DNA of 64,000 nucleotides from Gordionus sp. m RMFG-2023 (Eukaryota; Nematomorpha; Gordioida; Chordodea; Parachordodidae): NCBI RefSeq assembly GCF_954871325.1, contig NC_088777.1, positions 6,363,366 to 6,427,365 of the forward strand, read 5' to 3'. Shown piece by piece: positions 60,130 to 64,000 of this stretch (position 1 is its first letter; each line of letters starts with the position of its first letter). The notes under the pieces were generated by a model. It saw only the letters and a program-made list of their open reading frames with translations, ran no database searches and was not told where the DNA came from. The position numbers and the translations under genes were made by a program.

Positions 60130-61740
60130 AAATATTCTTTTAAAAATATGAATCCAATGTTAAAATGAAATGTCTGATTGTATTGGTTAACAGAAAACAA
60201 AAGAATCCAATAGAACTGTGAATAATTGTTTATTTTCAAAACATTTTATGGGATTTAGTTATATACTTTATATTTTATTAAACAATAAAAGCCATTGAAA
60301 ATTTTAGCAACATCAAATAATCTCATAGAGATTAATTCCGTTTGGTTGGTTTTATTAATAACTTGTATTCTTTCAATAATTTGCAACAAAAAAAAAATAT
60401 TTTTTACTGGTTATCATATATCGGAGTTTGTAAGAGGTGGCAAATAAACTATTATTATTTGTATAAATATTAAGTAGAATTTAAGTGTTTCCCTATTATC
60501 GACAATATTAAAAATTATTTTTATTGTGATTTTAAGAATAAAATATTTCCGCATCTCATATATATTAATTATAATATTCTATATAATAACCTTATAACCC
60601 AAATCTTTATAAAACAAAATAAAATATACCCGATCTAAAATAGATTATAAATATTAATTTATATAATATTTTTGGCAAGATAAAATGCATTATATCCCAA
60701 ATTTTTTATGACATAATATTTATATCAAAATGCTAATTCGAAAATAATTAATCATATAAATGTATATTATTCAAATCTTTAATAACATAAGAAAGCGACT
60801 TTCATCCTTACAAAGACTTTGTAATGAGAACTACACCACTACCTTTAATAAACTATATGAAAAATAAAGAATTAATTATTAATTAAACTATTATTAATAA
60901 TCTTTTTGCTAAACCACTTTAATATGAGTTCTTATTCGTTTCATTTAGTAATATTTGATGAGTTTGTCGTAATTCAATTTTTTATAAAATATTATAATGA
61001 CTATGTAAACTAGCCAACAGATTCCTCCTTTAAGTTGGTTCGTACTCCTAACTAAATTTTTGCTTCTAGAAAAAATATTAAATTTATTACAAATCTAAAA
61101 TCCTGTAATAACTCATTAAAATTTATTTTTATAAATTATTCCTAAGAAATTGACATTTACAGATTAGATCAAATATTATAAAAGATTTAATTTATATTTT
61201 ATCAAAATTATTTTACATTGTTGACTTTTATTTTACTCTAATTAAACTTTGAATAACGATTATTCTGATATATCCCAAAAAATAGATCAATTTTTTAAAC
61301 TATTAAAACTAAACTTCAAACCATAAAGTCGGATATTAAATTTGAACAGATCTTTAGCTTAATGATGACATTAAAGGCTCAACTTTGAGGAGAGCTGAAA
61401 GAATTTAACTCACCTCAAAATATAACAGATTTATTTGTATACAAACAAATAAGCTAATTTGCAAATTAGTTTGTTAGTATGCAAACTTGCCAAAGGCTTA
61501 TATAATTTTCAAGGTAGATAACTATATTGCAAAATAATGAGCTGATTTACAATTTATCTAGCTTAACTAGTTTACCATAGACCGAAATTTCTCAAATTAG
61601 CTGGCAAGTTCACAAACTAAGCTAATATACAAGCTAGCTAGAGAATTTACAAGCTTAAACTAATTCCAATCATGTTCAATGACCGTACAGCTTCCCTGTC
61701 CCAATCCTACAAAACCTGATAAAATTTTATATAAACTTTC
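60130..61740. other. AT-rich spacer with a palindrome-rich patch
   Basis: No coding frame was recognised. At 61.43-61.66 kb short palindromic words recur (ATTTGTATACAAACAAAT, GCTAATTTGCAAATTAGT, AAGCTAATATACAAGCTAGC), giving a locally repetitive patch of unknown meaning. Confidence 0.4.
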
Positions 61741-61745
61741 TTATG

Positions 61746-61936
61746 GATTGGTTTAAATCAATCAGACAATTCCTATTTAGCTCAAAAATTATAAAAATTA
61801 GTCAAAAACATTAGGCAAACCCCGAGATTTGAATTCCAAATCTTTCTGCCAGCTATGAGTAGATAGAATTGTGTATTATTTTTTATTTAAAATATTGGGT
61901 TAACCGTATATAAAAATCGAGCCGTTTAACAACACT
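61746..61936. mobile_element. Mutator-like MITE, copy 6
   Basis: The right end is well kept (AAAAATCGAGCCGTTTAACA, then ACACT). The left end is decayed (TTGGTTTAAATCAATC). The centre has CCGAGATTTG and CAGCTATGAG, like the other copies. It ends about 24 bases beyond the stop codon of the minus-strand gene at 61960. Confidence 0.6.
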
Positions 61937-61959
61937 AAAAAGAAGGATATTCGACAATT

Positions 61960-62124
61960 TCAATAGGAAGAGAATTTAGCTTTTCCAGGGAAAATGATAT
62001 CTTGGATAATTAAAAACTGCAACGACATTATTTTCTCATCTATCTTATCGGTATCTTCCAAAAATCCTAGCGAAGAAATGTTCCTTATAATTAATTTTTC
62101 AAACGCTTTCAAACTTTGACCAGG
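61960..62124 (-). CDS. Terminal coding exon, unrecognised minus-strand gene
   Basis: After CTACTTCTGATTAG a phase 0 frame of 54 codons begins PGQSLKAFEKLIIRN, includes LEDTDKIDEKIMSLQF and ends with TGA. It has a sensible amphipathic composition. The stop is followed almost at once by the end of a MITE, so the 3' untranslated region is largely transposon sequence. Confidence 0.5.
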   Translation of the reverse strand, partial: PGQSLKAFEKLIIRNISSLGFLEDTDKIDEKIMSLQFLIIQDIIFPGKAKFSSY

Positions 62125-62423
62125 CTAATCAGAAGTAGTAGGAATATTTAATTTTTATAAAAAAAAAATTTGTTTCAAATATGGTATTTGCCGCAAGCGA
62201 TATTTTATTTCACACATATTTTTTGTATAATATTGTCTGTTATATTATTAATTAATATAATAAAAATTATATAAAAATTATTATATTAGTAATTAATATA
62301 ATAAAGTTAATTCAAACATTTTGTATTTTAAGTTATCTTAGATATATTTTTTTTGTAATAACAAAATTATCTCCAACTAGTTATAATATTTAATATTATA
62401 TACACTTCAAAATATATACATAC

Positions 62424-62641
62424 CGATATCAAAGCTTTGGAATTATCATCTGTTCTTACTTTATAGTATAAGCCATTTTTCCATTGCTTTTCATAATTAA
62501 TTTCAATTGTCGGAGAATCAATCGGATCCGATTCATTATAAATAGGATCTCTAACCCCAAGTGTCACAGGGATCATATTTTGAGTCAAGATATGCCAAGT
62601 CTTTGAACTTTTATATGGGTTCACTAAACTTACTTTACATC
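62424..62641 (-). CDS. Internal exon, unrecognised minus-strand gene
   Basis: A 218-base exon follows AAAACCTTTAG and precedes GTATGTAT. Its first base completes a Glu codon from the preceding exon (phase 2) and it ends in phase 0. It reads CKVSLVNPYKSSKTWHIL, then GVRDPIYNESDPIDSPTIE and WKNGLYYKVRTDDNSK. The reading is open throughout and rich in residues rare in chance AT-rich frames (Trp, Pro, Asp, Gly). Confidence 0.6.
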
Positions 62642-62719
62642 TAAAGGTTTTTAAAAAAATTTGAAAATATTTTTTTTAAATAAATTTAACTCCTTAATAA
62701 TTGTAAAATAATAATTTAC

Positions 62720-62793
62720 TCCATCTTAATCGGGATCCTCAAATAAGCAGCTTCACAGTTTGAATCAACTTCATATGATACTGTCTGTCTATT
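62720..62793 (-). CDS. Internal exon, unrecognised minus-strand gene
   Basis: A 74-base exon reading NRQTVSYEVDSNCEAAYLRI then PIKM, with two bases left for the next codon before GTAAAT. The acceptor is the AATACAG just upstream; a TTTTTTAG eight bases earlier would also be possible but disagrees with the previous exon's phase. Confidence 0.5.
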
Positions 62794-63072
62794 CTGTATT
62801 ATATCTAAAAAATATATTTAATAAATTTATTAATTTTATATAAGAAAACTATTTATAATATTTTAATTTAAAGGTTCCTTACAATAGATTTTAAAATAAT
62901 TTGCTTAAGATTTAATAAATTTTTGTAAAAGTTTTCAAATAATCGTTTTATAAGAGGTATGTTTAAATTTAAAAAATTAATTTTATGAGAAATCTATTAT
63001 AATAGTATAGTGCTTTTTATAATATACTAAATAAGTAAAATAACGTGTAACATATAAAAAATTATATCTTAC

Positions 63073-63107
63073 TTTAATATAAAAATTATTCATAATATCA
63101 TGGCCAA
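63073..63107 (-). CDS. Possible upstream exon, unrecognised minus-strand gene
   Basis: A 35-base stretch between ACTAAAATATAG and GTAAGATA reads x-GHDIMNNFYIK in phase 1 and ends in phase 0, matching the next exon. The donor is strong. The preceding exon is not certain. Confidence 0.35.
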
Positions 63108-63119
63108 CTATATTTTAGT

Positions 63120-64000
63120 TGAGCAAAAAAGAGCCATATTAGTATCTGAACATATCAATTCCCATTTTTTGACGTAGAGATGGAAATTATCTTGGTTCAT
63201 TGAGGCGATTTGTAAAAATATGGAAAGAATTATTTCTCCGGAATTGTATTATCGTTTAAGAGTTGTTAAATTATTTTATAAAATTTTGTCATGATCTAAA
63301 ACCAGGATGGAACATGGGACATGTCAGAACTTCTTATTTATTTAAGAGTTTGAGAGTAAAATTCAGTTATAAAGATCGAGATTTGCATCTCTATATTCGA
63401 GCTTATATAAGTTTTGTTTTATCCTATATTTTGGGCAAAAAATGTTATAGCTTTTTCCTTTATATATAAGAGACATATTTATCATGATAGAATATATCAA
63501 TAATAATAATATTAGCCATAACAAGTGGACAGTAGGGATGAACAGACGCGTACGCAAGAATGTAGAATGGGGGGGGGGGGGTGATTATTAAATTTCTTTA
63601 AGATAAATAATTTGCTATTTAAAAATATCAAGCATAAATTTATTAGGACTTATAACTATTTCTAATATACAATTTTATGCGAATTATAAAAAATTAAATA
63701 AATAAACTGGCATATAAAAAACTATAAAATAAATGTGAATTATAAAATATTAAACGGATGCGGCGTGGATATAAACAGCATATGACTATAAAATAGATGA
63801 CCCAAAACAAAAATTTTAATTTTCTTTAAAAATTTAAATGTTGGAAATATAAATTAATACACAAGTTTCTTAGGAATAATTGTATTTTGTATTGAATAAT
63901 TTATAAAGTATTCATAAAAAATATATAACACTTTTAAAAAAATCTGCACAAATAATATTTAAGAAGCCTATTATATATTTATAATTAATTTAAAATCCAA
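63120..64000. other. AT-rich region upstream of the minus-strand gene
   Basis: The minus strand is open from about 63247 to 63110 (with NQDNFHLYVKKWELICSDTN), possibly an exon. A run of 13 G residues lies near 63571. I recognise nothing else up to the window edge. Confidence 0.35.

Larger units (their letters stand above)
61960..63107 (-). other. Minus-strand spliced host gene, partial, unrecognised
   Basis: Four exons chain with agreeing phases on the minus strand: 63107-63073, 62793-62720, 62641-62424 and 62124-61960 (stop). Introns are 279, 78 and 299 bases with GT...AG borders, far shorter than those of the micro-exon genes. The protein is mixed in composition, not repetitive, and looks like an ordinary globular protein. 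I do not recognise the family. Further upstream an open stretch at about 63110-63247 may be another exon, but its junction does not fit simply. The beginning of the gene is not identified. Confidence 0.5.

Noticed and set aside
1-64000. CRISPR arrays, bacterial operons, ribosome binding sites or rRNA genes
   Set aside because: The window is eukaryotic in structure; no regularly spaced repeats, Shine-Dalgarno-led gene series or rRNA sequence was seen.

Overview
The window is strongly AT-rich eukaryotic nuclear DNA, almost certainly from an animal. It has long AT-rich introns with GT...AG borders (often GTATAA or GTAAAA donors), many decayed retrotransposons and DNA transposons, and no compact gene arrangement. 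The lineage cannot be fixed from the sequence; a flatworm, a hemipteran insect or another AT-rich metazoan would all fit. No long intact host open reading frame is present. Nearly every long open frame belongs to a broken transposable element.

The most notable content is what looks like a tandem array of three related plus-strand micro-exon genes. Gene A is represented by its 3' part (window start to about 6.4 kb), gene B by about 13.9-31.4 kb, and gene C by about 38.4-53.3 kb. Genes B and C each begin with a first exon coding for a hydrophobic signal peptide that ends in phase 1. Downstream lie scattered candidate exons of 15-60 bases. Each is a multiple of three, open in phase 1 and bounded by AG and GT. 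The genes end in a small exon whose 18-residue tail and stop codon are conserved between A and B. Introns of A and B align over kilobases, which supports tandem gene duplication. Inside A and C, exon-plus-intron units have been duplicated locally. The architecture matches schistosome micro-exon genes (MEGs) and aphid bicycle genes: secreted proteins made from many symmetric small exons. Homology to either is not shown.

The array is full of mobile elements. Eight copies of one non-LTR retrotransposon family carry an N-terminal CxxC finger, a reverse transcriptase and a C-terminal CCHC plus PD...D nuclease-like domain. They lie at about 2.5-5.2, 7.9-10.0 (minus, split), 10.1-12.9, 15.4-18.0 (minus), 34.6-37.7, 41.7-43.7, 44.1-44.8 and 55.3-58.3 kb. 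All are broken. The 15.4-18.0 and 34.6-37.7 copies are nearly identical and inverted. An RTE-like LINE with AP endonuclease lies at 46.5-49.3 kb (minus). DNA transposons include two piggyBac relics (28.7-30.9 kb with TTAA duplication, and 59.2-59.9 kb), a hAT relic (25.6-27.0 kb) between two inverted pogo/Tigger-like fragments, a hAT-like MITE with an exact 8-bp target duplication (8.55-9.76 kb), a six-copy Mutator-like MITE family with about 10-bp target duplications, and a TIR element carrying a tRNA-like Pol III promoter (23.26-23.56 kb).

At the right end (62.0-63.1 kb, minus strand) four consistent exons of an ordinary host gene can be chained. The product is not recognised. A MITE sits just beyond its stop codon.
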